A DNA stretch of 40,316 nucleotides from an uncultured Lachnospiraceae bacterium (GCA_947624815.1 CANQME010000016.1:1-40316), one strand, 5' to 3'; shown: positions 23,678-32,467, numbered from the stretch's first letter. Program-made: numbers and translations. The notes: generated by a model from the letters alone, not told the origin.

Positions 23678-26134
23678 TTATGCCTCTACCGTAATACGAT
23701 CCAGATGCCAGATATCCTTTACGTACTCCTCGATGGTCCGGTCGGAAGAGAACTTGCCGGAATGCGCCACGTTCAGGATCGCGGCTTTCGTCCACCACTC
23801 CCGGTTGCGGTACGCCTGATCAACTCTCTTCTGCGCGTCTGCGTAGGACCAGAAGTCCTTCAGGATGAAATAGGTATCCGCCCGGTCGCTGGACTTGGTG
23901 TTCAGGAGCGAATCGTAGATATCGCGGAACAGCTCCGGATTCTGCGGCGAGAAGTACCCGTTGATCAGCTGCATCAGGATCCGGCGGATCGTCTGGTCGT
24001 TGTTGAAGATATCCATCGGATTGTAGCCGCCGTGCTTCTCGTAATGGATCACCTCGTCCGCGGACATGCCGAAGATGAAGGCGTTCTCGATGCCGACCTC
24101 TTCCACGATCTCCACGTTGGCGCCGTCCATGGTTCCCAGAGTCAGCGCGCCGTTCAGCATGAACTTCATGTTGCCGGTACCGGAGGCTTCCTTGCTGGCC
24201 GTGGATATCTGCTCGCTGACGTCCGCCGCCGCGAAGATGATCTCTGCGTTGCTGACGCGGTATTCCTCGATGAACACCACCTTGATCTTGCCGTGGATGG
24301 ACGGGTCGTTGTTGATCACGTCGGCCACAGAGTTGATCAGCTTGATGGTCAGCTTCGCCCTCTTATAACCCGCCGCCGCCTTGGCGCCGAAGATAAAGGT
24401 TCTGGGCACCATATCCAGGTTCGGATCGTCCTTCAGTCTGCTGTACAGATACATCACATGAAGGATGTTGAGCAGCTGCCTCTTGTACTCATGAAGCCTC
24501 TTTACCTGCACATCGAAGATGGAATTGGGATCCACGTCGATATGATTATTTTCCTTAATATATTTCGCCAGGCGGAGCTTGTTCTGGTACTTGATCTCAT
24601 TGAACTCCTTCTGCGCCTGGGGATCCTCGGCGAATTTCGCCAGTCCCTCGATCCTGGGAAGGTCGGTGATCCAGGCGTCGGTTCCGATCTTCTCCGTGAC
24701 CCACTTGGCCAGCAGCGGGTTCCCGTGAAGCAGAAACCGTCTCTGGGTGATGCCGTTGGTCTTGTTGTTGAACTTCCACGGCGTCATCTCGTAGAAATCC
24801 CTCAGCTCCTGATTCTTCAGGATCTCGGTGTGAAGCTTCGCTACGCCGTTGACGGAGAAGCTGCCGGCGATGGCCATGTAGGCCATGCGGACCTGACCGT
24901 TGTAGAGGATGGCCATATTGGCCACCTTGCTCTCGTTGCCCGGGTACATCCGGCGGATCTGCTCGACAAAGCGGCGGTTGATCTCATCCACGATCTGGTA
25001 CACTCTGGGAAGCAGACGCTTAAACAGGTCGATGGGCCATTTCTCCAGCGCCTCGCTCATGATCGTGTGGTTGGTGTAGGCGCAGGTCTTGGTCGTAACC
25101 TCCCACGCCTCATCCCAGGTTAAACCTTCCTCATCGATCAGGATACGCATCAGCTCCGGTACCGCCACCGTCGGATGGGTGTCGTTTAACTGGAAGGAAT
25201 TCTTCTCATGGAAGCGGCGCATGTCGCCGTGATGCATCTTATACTTCTTCACCGCCCTCTGGACGCTGGCGGAAATGAAGAAATACTGCTGCTTTAAGCG
25301 CAGCTCCTTGCCTGCCGTATGGTTGTCGTTGGGGTAAAGGACCTCGCAGATGTTCTTCGCCAGGTTCTCCTGCTCCACCGCCTTCTGATAATCGCCCTTG
25401 TCGAAGGAATCCAGGTTAAACAGGTTGATCGGCTGGGCGTCCCAGATCCGCAGCGTATTCACCACGTTGTTGCCGTAGCCGACGATGGGCAGATCGTAGG
25501 GAACCGCCATGACCGACTGGTAGCCCCTCTGGATGAAGCGCTGACGTCCGCCCTCCCAGATCTCATCCACGTAGCCGCCGAACTTGACCTCGGTGGAATA
25601 CTCGGAGCGGCGCACCTCGAAGGGATTGCCGTCCGCCAGCCACTCGTCGGGAACCTCTACCTGGTAGCCGTTCTCGATCTTCTGGCGGAACATGCCGTAG
25701 CGGTAGCGGATGCCGCAGCCGTAGGCCGGATATCCCAGCGTCGCCAGGGAATCCAGAAAGCAGGCCGCCAGACGGCCGAGACCGCCGTTGCCGAGAGCCG
25801 CATCCGGCTCCTGATCCTCGATCACATTCAGATCCAGACCCATCTCCTCAAGCGTTTCCCTGATCTCATCGTAAGCCATCAGGTTGATCATGTTGTTGCC
25901 CAGGGCGCGGCCCATCAGAAACTCCATGGACATGTAGTAGACGATCTTGGCGTCCTGCTTGTCATACTGCTTATGGGTGGCGATCCATTCGTCCACGATG
26001 ATGTCCTTCACCGCATAGGCCACAGCCTGGAAGATCTCCTGAGACGTAGCGTCCTCCAGCTTCTTGCGGTACTTGCTCTTCAGGGTGTAGATCATCGCCT
26101 GCTTAAATTCTTCCTTATCAAATTTTGTATTCAT
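23678..26134 (-). CDS. glgP: Glycogen/maltodextrin phosphorylase
   Basis: 818 residues, full family length (GT35). It cleaves alpha-1,4-glucans with phosphate to give glucose-1-phosphate, in the cytoplasm, using pyridoxal phosphate. Landmarks: EWIATHKQYDKQDAKIVYYM, MSMEFLMGRALGNN, DAALGNGGLGRLAACFLDS, YGCGIRYRYGMF, FQLNDTHPTVAVPELMRIL, and the PLP lysine block ASGTGNMKFMLNGALTLGTM followed by DGANVEI. No frameshift or loss is visible. It stands between spoIID and ileS with no other glycogen genes in the window. The 57-base gap to ileS holds no clear promoter, so readthrough from ileS is possible. An AGGAG about 15 bases before the ATG is rather far. Confidence 0.97.
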   Translation of the reverse strand: MNTKFDKEEFKQAMIYTLKSKYRKKLEDATSQEIFQAVAYAVKDIIVDEWIATHKQYDKQDAKIVYYMSMEFLMGRALGNNMINLMAYDEIRETLEEMGLDLNVIEDQEPDAALGNGGLGRLAACFLDSLATLGYPAYGCGIRYRYGMFRQKIENGYQVEVPDEWLADGNPFEVRRSEYSTEVKFGGYVDEIWEGGRQRFIQRGYQSVMAVPYDLPIVGYGNNVVNTLRIWDAQPINLFNLDSFDKGDYQKAVEQENLAKNICEVLYPNDNHTAGKELRLKQQYFFISASVQRAVKKYKMHHGDMRRFHEKNSFQLNDTHPTVAVPELMRILIDEEGLTWDEAWEVTTKTCAYTNHTIMSEALEKWPIDLFKRLLPRVYQIVDEINRRFVEQIRRMYPGNESKVANMAILYNGQVRMAYMAIAGSFSVNGVAKLHTEILKNQELRDFYEMTPWKFNNKTNGITQRRFLLHGNPLLAKWVTEKIGTDAWITDLPRIEGLAKFAEDPQAQKEFNEIKYQNKLRLAKYIKENNHIDVDPNSIFDVQVKRLHEYKRQLLNILHVMYLYSRLKDDPNLDMVPRTFIFGAKAAAGYKRAKLTIKLINSVADVINNDPSIHGKIKVVFIEEYRVSNAEIIFAAADVSEQISTASKEASGTGNMKFMLNGALTLGTMDGANVEIVEEVGIENAFIFGMSADEVIHYEKHGGYNPMDIFNNDQTIRRILMQLINGYFSPQNPELFRDIYDSLLNTKSSDRADTYFILKDFWSYADAQKRVDQAYRNREWWTKAAILNVAHSGKFSSDRTIEEYVKDIWHLDRITVEA

Positions 26135-26191
26135 ATCCTGTCTGCACTCTCCTCTGCCAATAATAATGACGTTCTGTTCTTCCTGCCGCGA

Positions 26192-29100
26192 CTAGCCGCG
26201 CTTCTTCACGCCGAGCGTAACCTGCTCGCCGTTGATGCTCCACTCCTTGACATATCCGTCGGTCTGTCCGGAGACGATCTCCTCCGCCAGGACCTCCGAC
26301 CGGATCTCGTCTGCATGTCCCGCAAAGATCGCGGAAATGTGTTCGTTGCCCTGCTCGTAGACCGTGATATGGTCCATGACCTCGAAGCCGGCCTCCTTGC
26401 GCATGGTCTGGATCTTGCTGACCAGTTCCCGCACGAAGCCTTCCTCGATCAGCTCAGGCGTCAGATTGGCGTCCAGAACGACCGTAACCACACTGTCCGC
26501 CTCGGTCACATAGCCGGGCTTCTGGGACATGTCGATCAGCAGATCCTCCTCCGCCAGTACCACCGGGCCGTTTCCGAAATCAAAGGTCAGGGCGCCGGTG
26601 CTCCGAAGCGTATCCATGGCTTCATTGCCGTCCACCTCGGAAAGCGCCTTGCGGATGCTGCCAAGCTGCTTGCCGTACTTCGGGCCCACCGTCTTCAGCT
26701 GGGGTTTAAAGGTGTAGGTGGTAAATTCACGCACATCGTCCGCAAACACCGCCTTCTTCACGTTCAGTTCGTCCTCGATGATCTCCACATAGAAATCAGA
26801 AAGGGCGTGATCGGCCTTCACAAACATCTGTTTAAGCGGCTGGCGGTTCTTCAGGTTGGCCGTATTGCGGGCCGCGCGGCCCATGACGACCACATGAAGG
26901 ACCTCCGCCATATCCGCCTCCAGCTGCCTGTCGATATGGCTCTCCTCCACCGTCGGGAAATCGCACAGGTGGATGCTCTCCGGTGCCGTCTTATCGATGC
27001 TGCGCACCAGATTCTGGTAGATCGCCTCGGTCATGAACGGGATCATCGGAGCCGCTGCCTTGCTGACGGTCACCAGGGCCGTATACAGGGTCATGTAGGC
27101 GTTGATCTTATCCTGCTCCATGCCCCTGGCCCAGAAACGCTCCCGGCTCCTGCGGACATACCAGTTGCTCAGATCGTCCACGAAGTCCTCCAGCGCCCTG
27201 GCCGCCTCCGGCACACGGTACTGGTCCAGATTCTCATCCACATCCTTTACCATTGTATTCATGCGGGAGAGGATCCATCTGTCCATGACAGGCAGTTTCT
27301 CATAATCCAGCGTATATTTTGTCGCGTCGAATTCGTCAATATTCGCGTACAGCACGAAGAATGCGTACGTGTTCCACAGGGTGCCCATGAACTTGCGCTG
27401 TCCCTCGGTCACGGCCTTGCCGGAGAACCGCTTGGGCAGCCACGGAGCGCCGCTGGTATAGAAATACCACCGGATCGCGTCGGCGCCGTAGGTCTCAAGC
27501 GCTTCGAACGGATCCACGGCGTTGCCCTTGGACTTGCTCATCTTCTGGCCGTTCTCATCCTGGACATGGCCCAGAACGATCACGTTCTCATAGGGGGACT
27601 TGTTGAACAGCAGGGTCGACTCGGCCATCAGGGAATGGAACCACCCTCTGGTCTGGTCCACGGCCTCGGAAATGAACTGGGCCGGGAACTGCTGCTCGAA
27701 AAGCTCCTTGTTCTCAAACGGATAATGGTGCTGGGCGAACGGCATGGCGCCGGAATCGAACCAGCAGTCGATAACCTCCGGCACCCGGTGCATGGTCTTT
27801 CCGCACTTTGGGCAGGGGAAGGTCACTTCGTCAATGTAGGGACGGTGCAGCTCCACCTTCGCAGCGTTCGGATCGCCGCTTAAGTCCGCCAGCTCCTGCC
27901 GGCTTCCCACGCTGTGCTGATAGCCGCACTCGCACTCCCAGATATTCAGAGGGGTGCCCCAGTAGCGGTTGCGGGAGATGGCCCAGTCCTGGATGTTCTC
28001 CAGCCAGTTGCCGAACCGGCCCTTGCCGATGGAATCGGGGATCCAGTTGACCGTATTGTTGTTCCGGATCAGATCGTCGCGGACCGCGGTCTCCTTGATA
28101 TACCAGGACTCGCGGGCGTAATAGATCAGCGGCGTATCGCATCTCCAGCAGTGGGGATAGCTGTGCTCGAACTTGGGCGCGTCAAAAAGCAGCCCGGCCG
28201 CGTCCAGATCCCGCAGGACCATCGGATCGGCCTTCTTCACGAAGACGCCCGCGTAAGGCGTCTCCGCCGTCATCTCGCCCCTGGCGTCCACCAGCTGGAC
28301 GAAGGGCAGGTCGTAGACGCGGCCTACCTTGGCGTCGTCCTCACCGAAGGCCGGAGCGATATGGACCACGCCGGTACCGTCGGTCAGCGTGACATAGGAA
28401 TCGCAGACCACGTAGAACGCCTTCTTCCCCTGCTTTTGGCAGGTCTCCACCGCGCAGTCGAAGAGAGGCTCGTATTCCTTGTATTCCAGCTCCTTGCCGG
28501 TGCAGGTCATAAGAACCTCGTAGGCGGGCGCTGCCTCCCCTGTCTCCGTCTTCCCAGCCAGCTTCCCCAGGACCGTATCCAGAAGGGCCTGGGCCATATA
28601 ATAGGTATAGCCGTCGGCGGCCTTGACCTTGGCATAGGTCTCCGCCGGGTTCACGCACAGGGCCACGTTGCTGGGCAGCGTCCAGGGCGTGGTGGTCCAC
28701 GCCAGGATATACGCGTCCTCGCCCTTCACCTTAAAGCGGGCGACGGCGGAACGCTCCTTAATGTCCTTATAGCCCTGGGCTACCTCCGCCGTAGACAGTG
28801 GGGTCCCGCACCGCGGGCAGTAGGGTACGATCTTAAAGCCCTTGTACAGAAGGCCCTTGTCCCAGATGGTCTTAAGGGCCCACCACTCGGACTCGATGTA
28901 GTCGTCATGATAGGTGACGTACGGGTTGTCCATATCCGCCCAGAAACCGACGGTGCCGGAGAAATCCTCCCACATGCCCTTGTATTTCCAGACGCTCTCC
29001 TTACACTTGTCGATGAACGGCTCCAGGCCGTACTCTTCGATCTGATCCTTGCCGTTCAGCCCAAGGAGCTTCTCCACCTCGATCTCCACCGGGAGTCCGT

Positions 29101-29368
29101 GGGTGTCCCAGCCGGCCTTGCGGGGAACCATATAACCCTTCATGGTCCGGTAGCGGGGGATCATGTCCTTGATAACGCGGGTCTCCACATGGCCGATGTG
29201 GGGCTTGCCGTTGGCCGTAGGCGGCCCGTCATAGAAGGTGTAGGTCGGGCACCCTTCCCGCACCTTCATGCTTTTCTCGAAGATGTCCTGGTCCTTCCAG
29301 AACTTCTCCACTTCCTTCTCACGCTCCACGAATTTCAGATCCGTGGAAACTTTCGCATACTTCGGCAT
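26192..29368 (-). CDS. ileS: Isoleucyl-tRNA synthetase, eukaryote-like type 2
   Basis: 1,058 residues. Class I motifs are PHIGH (HIGH at 57-60) and KMSKS (609-613, in ENGQKMSKSKGN). The CP1 editing domain includes WTTTPWTLPSN. Cys pairs YCPRCGTPLS and FPCPKCGKT can bind zinc in the insert regions. Length and C-terminus (IQTMRKEAGFEVMDHITVYE, no terminal Cys4 zinc finger) fit the longer eukaryote-like IleRS2 type and not the roughly 930-residue bacterial type 1. IleRS2 enzymes are known to be less sensitive to mupirocin, though this has not been shown for this one. Start: GGAGG 8 bases upstream. Regulated by the T-box leader just upstream. Confidence 0.97.
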   Translation of the reverse strand: MPKYAKVSTDLKFVEREKEVEKFWKDQDIFEKSMKVREGCPTYTFYDGPPTANGKPHIGHVETRVIKDMIPRYRTMKGYMVPRKAGWDTHGLPVEIEVEKLLGLNGKDQIEEYGLEPFIDKCKESVWKYKGMWEDFSGTVGFWADMDNPYVTYHDDYIESEWWALKTIWDKGLLYKGFKIVPYCPRCGTPLSTAEVAQGYKDIKERSAVARFKVKGEDAYILAWTTTPWTLPSNVALCVNPAETYAKVKAADGYTYYMAQALLDTVLGKLAGKTETGEAAPAYEVLMTCTGKELEYKEYEPLFDCAVETCQKQGKKAFYVVCDSYVTLTDGTGVVHIAPAFGEDDAKVGRVYDLPFVQLVDARGEMTAETPYAGVFVKKADPMVLRDLDAAGLLFDAPKFEHSYPHCWRCDTPLIYYARESWYIKETAVRDDLIRNNNTVNWIPDSIGKGRFGNWLENIQDWAISRNRYWGTPLNIWECECGYQHSVGSRQELADLSGDPNAAKVELHRPYIDEVTFPCPKCGKTMHRVPEVIDCWFDSGAMPFAQHHYPFENKELFEQQFPAQFISEAVDQTRGWFHSLMAESTLLFNKSPYENVIVLGHVQDENGQKMSKSKGNAVDPFEALETYGADAIRWYFYTSGAPWLPKRFSGKAVTEGQRKFMGTLWNTYAFFVLYANIDEFDATKYTLDYEKLPVMDRWILSRMNTMVKDVDENLDQYRVPEAARALEDFVDDLSNWYVRRSRERFWARGMEQDKINAYMTLYTALVTVSKAAAPMIPFMTEAIYQNLVRSIDKTAPESIHLCDFPTVEESHIDRQLEADMAEVLHVVVMGRAARNTANLKNRQPLKQMFVKADHALSDFYVEIIEDELNVKKAVFADDVREFTTYTFKPQLKTVGPKYGKQLGSIRKALSEVDGNEAMDTLRSTGALTFDFGNGPVVLAEEDLLIDMSQKPGYVTEADSVVTVVLDANLTPELIEEGFVRELVSKIQTMRKEAGFEVMDHITVYEQGNEHISAIFAGHADEIRSEVLAEEIVSGQTDGYVKEWSINGEQVTLGVKKRG

Positions 29369-29386
29369 CTCTCAACCTCCAAACTG

Positions 29387-29676
29387 CAATGAAAAAGACA
29401 GGCCCTCATCCCCGGAAATGAGGACGAAGGCCAAAATGTACTTCGCTGTACCACCTATTACCATACTGACATATGCTTCCGTATAACGGCGGGAACCGGC
29501 GGGGCCTACCTGATGCCGGAAGGCGCCAACCGCGCTCCGAACCCTTCAGCCTGCGACTCGGGAGTGATCTTCGCCTCCTGTGCTACTGGTACCGGCCTTG
29601 CACCCTCGCCGGCTCGCTGGGACGTTCCCACAGGGCTACTGTCTCCGTCTGTGTCTTTCTGTCATTAACATGTCTT
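29387..29676 (-). promoter_or_regulatory. T-box leader of ileS (specifier ATC)
   Basis: A T-box riboswitch read on the minus strand. The T-box sequence AGGTGGTACAGCG is at 29455-29443. It is followed by the terminator: stem CCTCAT/ATGAGG (29404-29409 with 29418-29423) closed by GGCC pairs, then a CTTTTT run near 29397-29392. In the 3' side of stem I a candidate isoleucine specifier ATC is at 29568-29566, in the context GCGAAGATCACTCC. Uncharged tRNA-Ile would stabilise the antiterminator and allow ileS transcription. This region fills the gap upstream of ileS; 29710-29776 beyond the promoter holds nothing I recognise except a GC-rich inverted repeat next to the preceding stop. Confidence 0.92.
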
Positions 29677-29680
29677 TCCC

Positions 29681-29709
29681 ATTATAGACAGAAGCCGGCT
29701 TCTTGTCAA
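29681..29709 (-). promoter_or_regulatory. Consensus sigma-A promoter of ileS
   Basis: On the minus strand TTGACA (29709-29704), a 17-base spacer and TATAAT (29686-29681): both boxes perfect. Transcription would begin near 29674, directly before the T-box stem I. Confidence 0.92.
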
Positions 29710-29776
29710 GAAAAATATCTCGAAAATCCTTACGTGCAGATACGCCCGCCGGAGTCGCCCGGCGCCGGACCGGCGC

Positions 29777-30412
29777 TTACGCCAGCATCTTCTCGATCCG
29801 CTTTCGCACCTCACCGATCACCGGTCCCAGAAAGAACGCCATCACGACCGTCACAAGCCCGAGGCGGGCGCCCATCAGCACGCCGCCCGCCGTAAAGGCG
29901 ATGTCCCAGAGCATGCGCAGCGTCCGAAAGGACATCCGGTTCTGCCTTTCCGAAAGGATGAACGGCAGGGAATCATAGGGCGCGGATCCCAGCCCGGCGC
30001 ACATATACACGGAGGCCGCCAGGATAAAGAACGCCAGAACCGGCAGAATCAGGATCCACTCCACCGGCTTCTGGGACAAAAACCCTGCCGGCAGAACCGT
30101 CTGCCAGACCCAGCAGAACAGATCCGACGTATAGCCTACGATCACCATATTTCCCAGGGTTCCGTAGCCGATAAAGCTGGCGTCCATGGCCAGGACGAAC
30201 ACCATCATGACCAGATTCGTAAGCAGCTGGCAGGTGCCGAAGCTGAAGGGCAGATGATAGGTCAGCCCCGTCGTAAACAGCGCGCAGGGATCTGTTCCGA
30301 AATCAAACTGCCGCAGAAGCGACAGGCAGAACCCCTGAAAGAACACGCCCGCGAGCATCATTACAAGCCTCTTCCTGAAATGAGGCGGGCGCTCAAACCA
30401 TCTTTTCTTCAT
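29777..30412 (-). CDS. YczE/YitT-like integral membrane protein
   Basis: About 211 residues from the ATG at 30412 (MKKRWFERPPHFRKRL). AAAGGA lies about 14 bases upstream, so the start is not certain. Five or so membrane helices follow: MLAGVFFQGFCLSLL, a segment around QLLTNLVMMVFVLAM, GYGTLGNMVIVGYTSDLF, ILILPVLAFFILAASVYM and the terminal FTAGGVLMGARLGLVTVVMA. The motifs GTDPCALFTTGL and GLGSAPYDSLPFIL are typical of the YczE family, whose transport function is not established. It follows the double-Nudix gene by 44 bases on the same strand and is probably co-transcribed with it. Confidence 0.8.
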   Translation of the reverse strand: MKKRWFERPPHFRKRLVMMLAGVFFQGFCLSLLRQFDFGTDPCALFTTGLTYHLPFSFGTCQLLTNLVMMVFVLAMDASFIGYGTLGNMVIVGYTSDLFCWVWQTVLPAGFLSQKPVEWILILPVLAFFILAASVYMCAGLGSAPYDSLPFILSERQNRMSFRTLRMLWDIAFTAGGVLMGARLGLVTVVMAFFLGPVIGEVRKRIEKMLA

Positions 30413-30456
30413 AACAATCGATCGATTCCTTTCCCGGTTCTTCCCCCGATACCCGG

Positions 30457-31479
30457 CTATGCTTCTATCCCCAGGTGTTTTCCCAGCATCCGGAATTCGT
30501 CCTCGTAGATGCAGTTTTGCAGACTGCCGATGCGGATCGCCTCCAGACATTCCCCGTAGTCCATCCAGACGACCTCCTCCACCTCCGATTCCTGCAGCGT
30601 CAGAGACGCGGCGTCCACCGGTTTCCGGTACACATACAGCTGGGACAGCTCCGCGTCCTTAAACGGCCTTCCGTAAAACACATCCTCCGTATAGCCCTTA
30701 TGCAGTCCCGCAGGCTCCAGCTCCTCCGGCGCGGCCTCGATCCCCAGTTCCTCCCTAAGCTCGCGGACCGCAGAGGACAGGAAATCGTCTCCCGCCGGCA
30801 CATGACCGGCGGACGAGATGTCGTAGCAGCCCGGATAGGAATCCTTGCCTGCGCTTCTCTTCTGCAGCATCACATCGAACCCGCTCTTTTTGTTGGGCCT
30901 CACGATCCAGATATGGGCCGTCGGATGCAGGCTTCCTTCCCGGTGGGCCACGCCCCGCTCGCGGACGATCCCGCTTTTCGTTCCGTCCTCATTCAGGATA
31001 TCGAACAGCTCCATGGGGCTGCCGTTCAGGGTGGCGCTTACCAGCCTGCCGTTCCCGTCGTAGACCAGCTTCAGCGAGAAAAACGGCGCGTCCTCGTCCA
31101 GAAGCCGGAAGAAGATCTTGTCCCCTTCCCAGAGATTCAGTCCCCATACCTTCTCGACGGGCACCCACTCCAGCACACCCTCGTCGCAGGGAACCTCTTC
31201 TCCCGTAAATCCGTCCGCGGTAAACAGCGACATATACTCCGTCACGCCGTCTCCTGACACGAACGTGACCAGTCCACGGAAGCGGTAGGACGTAAGCGTG
31301 TAGCCGGTCTCCTCCTTCACCTCCCGCAGCACGCACTCCTCCGGACTCTCATCCGCCTCGAAATGCCCGCCGACGCCGATCCATTTGTCCTTATTCACAT
31401 CGTTCTTCTTCACGGTGCGGTGCAGCATCAGCCAGCTGCCCGCCCGCTCGATATAGCAAAGGGTACTGAAGCTCGTCAT
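30457..31479 (-). CDS. Protein with two Nudix hydrolase domains
   Basis: 340 residues from the ATG at 31479 (GGAGGAG 4-6 bases upstream). Domain 1 (about 1-135) is MutT/8-oxo-dGTP-like, with a full Nudix box GHFEADESPEECVLREVKEE at 38-57 then TGY, and starts in the usual way with TSFSTLCYIE. Domain 2 (about 175-335) is of the isopentenyl-diphosphate-isomerase-like/YfcD group: AHREGSLHPTAHIWIV, SYPGCYDISSAGH, and a box with RELREELG at 239-246. The first acidic position of the second box is Asp instead of Glu; the catalytic REx2EE is intact. Two Nudix enzymes fused in one chain may clean up two kinds of nucleotide or diphosphate. The substrates are not deducible. Confidence 0.9.
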   Translation of the reverse strand: MTSFSTLCYIERAGSWLMLHRTVKKNDVNKDKWIGVGGHFEADESPEECVLREVKEETGYTLTSYRFRGLVTFVSGDGVTEYMSLFTADGFTGEEVPCDEGVLEWVPVEKVWGLNLWEGDKIFFRLLDEDAPFFSLKLVYDGNGRLVSATLNGSPMELFDILNEDGTKSGIVRERGVAHREGSLHPTAHIWIVRPNKKSGFDVMLQKRSAGKDSYPGCYDISSAGHVPAGDDFLSSAVRELREELGIEAAPEELEPAGLHKGYTEDVFYGRPFKDAELSQLYVYRKPVDAASLTLQESEVEEVVWMDYGECLEAIRIGSLQNCIYEDEFRMLGKHLGIEA

Positions 31480-31526
31480 AATCTCCTCCAATCGTGCCGG
31501 CGCGGATTCGCCCGCACATCTTCTTA

Positions 31527-31566
31527 ATCATACCACAAAATTCCGGAATGAAAAGTATAACTTTTC
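31527..31566 (-). promoter_or_regulatory. Promoter of the Nudix gene with overlapping palindrome
   Basis: A 17-bp perfect palindrome GAAAAGTATAACTTTTC (31550-31566) lies between the divergent Nudix and DUF2383-like genes. On the minus strand a -10 box TATGAT (31532-31527) stands 16-17 bases after TTTTCA, so the palindrome overlaps the -35 position. A repressor or activator bound there could control the Nudix gene, or both genes. No -35 consensus is present. Confidence 0.45.
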
Positions 31567-31611
31567 GCGTTTTGCACAGACTATGAGAAAATCCTTCTGG
31601 AGGTGACGACA

Positions 31612-32046
31612 ATGAAAAGCAGCGATACCGTAGAACTCTTAAAGGAATGCGACGCCGGCGTGAAGATGGCGGTGGCCTCCTTCGACGACGTGCTGGAGAA
31701 GATCCAGAATTCCGATATGAAGGACCTGCTTAAGAAGAGCAAGTCCAGCCACGAGGAGCTGGGCGGCGAGATCCACTCGCTCTTAAGCGAACACGACAGC
31801 GGCGAGAAGGACCCGAATCCCGTGGCCAAGACCATGTCCTGGATGAAGACCACGATGAAAATGGGCCTGGACGAAAGCGACTCCACCGTGGCCGGCCTGA
31901 TCACCGACGGCTGCAATATGGGCGTCAAGTCCCTGCAGCGCTATCTGAACCAGTACCGGGGCGCGGACGAGACCTCCCGCGACATCTGCGAAAGACTCGT
32001 AGGCATGGAAGAAGACCTGTGCAAAGACCTGCGGGAATATCTATAA
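31612..32046 (+). CDS. Small helical protein, DUF2383/ferritin-like
   Basis: 144 residues from the ATG at 31612, with GGAGGTG 6-8 bases upstream (a GTG at 31603 overlaps the ribosome site). Almost entirely helical: TVELLKECDAGVKMAVASFDD, MKDLLKKSKSSHEELGGEI, a Met-rich MSWMKTTMKMGLDESDSTVA and a final ICERLVGMEEDLCKDLREYL. The four-helix pattern and length match DUF2383-type proteins, which are related to ferritin-like bundles; Glu and His are sparse, so metal binding is not assured. Two or three Cys are present. Role unknown. It is transcribed alone from a divergent region shared with the Nudix gene. Confidence 0.75.
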   Translation: MKSSDTVELLKECDAGVKMAVASFDDVLEKIQNSDMKDLLKKSKSSHEELGGEIHSLLSEHDSGEKDPNPVAKTMSWMKTTMKMGLDESDSTVAGLITDGCNMGVKSLQRYLNQYRGADETSRDICERLVGMEEDLCKDLREYL

Positions 32047-32070
32047 CCGGCGGTCTGCGCAGGCTCCCCG

Positions 32071-32280
32071 GTTCATGCCCGCACACCGGCCGCGCCGGAT
32101 GGACAGACCCGCACCGGACACGCGCCGGACGCGCAGACCTGCTCCGGACACGCGTCGAATGGACAGACCTGCTCCGGACACGCTCCGAATGGACAGACCT
32201 GCTCCGGACACGCTCCGGATGCGCAGACCTGCTCCGGACACGCTCCGGATGCGCAGACCTGCTCCGGACACGCTCCGGAT
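32071..32280. repeat. 30-bp tandem repeat, seven units
   Basis: Six clear 30-base units run from 32101 to 32280 and a degenerate one covers 32071-32100. The core of each unit is CAGACCTGCTCCGGACACGC. The two units at 32221-32280 are identical, and divergence grows towards the left. There are no unique spacers, so it is not a CRISPR array. It starts 24 bases after the DUF2383-like stop and ends 13 bases before the mntP promoter. Because 30 is divisible by three, several frames stay open; one on the minus strand would repeat SGACPEQVCA. No ribosome site supports translation. Confidence 0.9.
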
Positions 32281-32293
32281 ACACAGGAAAGCA

Positions 32294-32322
32294 TTGACAA
32301 AAAGGCCGGAATCGGCTACAAT
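32294..32322 (+). promoter_or_regulatory. Sigma-A promoter of mntP
   Basis: TTGACA (32294-32299), 17-base spacer, TACAAT (32317-32322). The start point would fall near 32329, at the 5' end of the riboswitch. Confidence 0.88.
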
Positions 32323-32324
32323 CT

Positions 32325-32435
32325 TCCTCAGATGAGGGAGTAGTCGGCGCGGCCCTCCTCCGCGCGATAGAGCCAACATACTGGCGGAAGCGCTGCGGCG
32401 CCGCCTGGCTCTATTTGAAATGATGAGACTTATCT
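32325..32435 (+). promoter_or_regulatory. yybP-ykoY (Mn2+) riboswitch
   Basis: The hallmark loop sequences are present: GAGGGAGTAG at about 32334-32343, GAGCCAACATACTGGCGG at about 32370-32387, and TGAAATGATGAGACTTA at the 3' end. The outer arms pair through TAGAGCC/GGCTCTA. This riboswitch binds Mn2+ and turns on export genes. It lies between a consensus promoter and an intrinsic terminator directly ahead of mntP, the expected target. Confidence 0.95.
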
Positions 32436-32467
32436 GCAGTTTTGCGGCTGCGGATAAGTCTTTTTTT
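32426..32467 (+). terminator. Riboswitch-controlled terminator ahead of mntP
   Basis: AGACTTATC (32426-32434) pairs with GATAAGTCT (32453-32461), and GCAG with CTGC inside the stem; a run of seven T follows (32461-32467). The 5' arm overlaps the riboswitch 3' end, so Mn2+ binding can prevent the hairpin. Confidence 0.92.

Noticed and set aside
23660-25123. A 487-codon plus-strand open frame opposite glgP
   Set aside because: Antisense shadow of glgP with no independent signal.
25319-27883. An 854-codon plus-strand open frame across glgP and ileS
   Set aside because: It crosses the boundary between two well-identified genes on the other strand; its composition (Leu, His, Val, Arg) is that of an antisense shadow.
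27914-29392. A 492-codon plus-strand open frame opposite ileS
   Set aside because: Antisense shadow of ileS; no domain, no ribosome site.
32071-32280. CRISPR array
   Set aside because: Units are directly adjacent with no unique spacers, and no cas genes are present.
32073-32300. Cys-rich decapeptide-repeat open frame on the minus strand
   Set aside because: It arises from a 30-bp tandem repeat that stays open in several frames, lacks a Shine-Dalgarno sequence, overlaps the mntP promoter, and differences between units are not synonymous.
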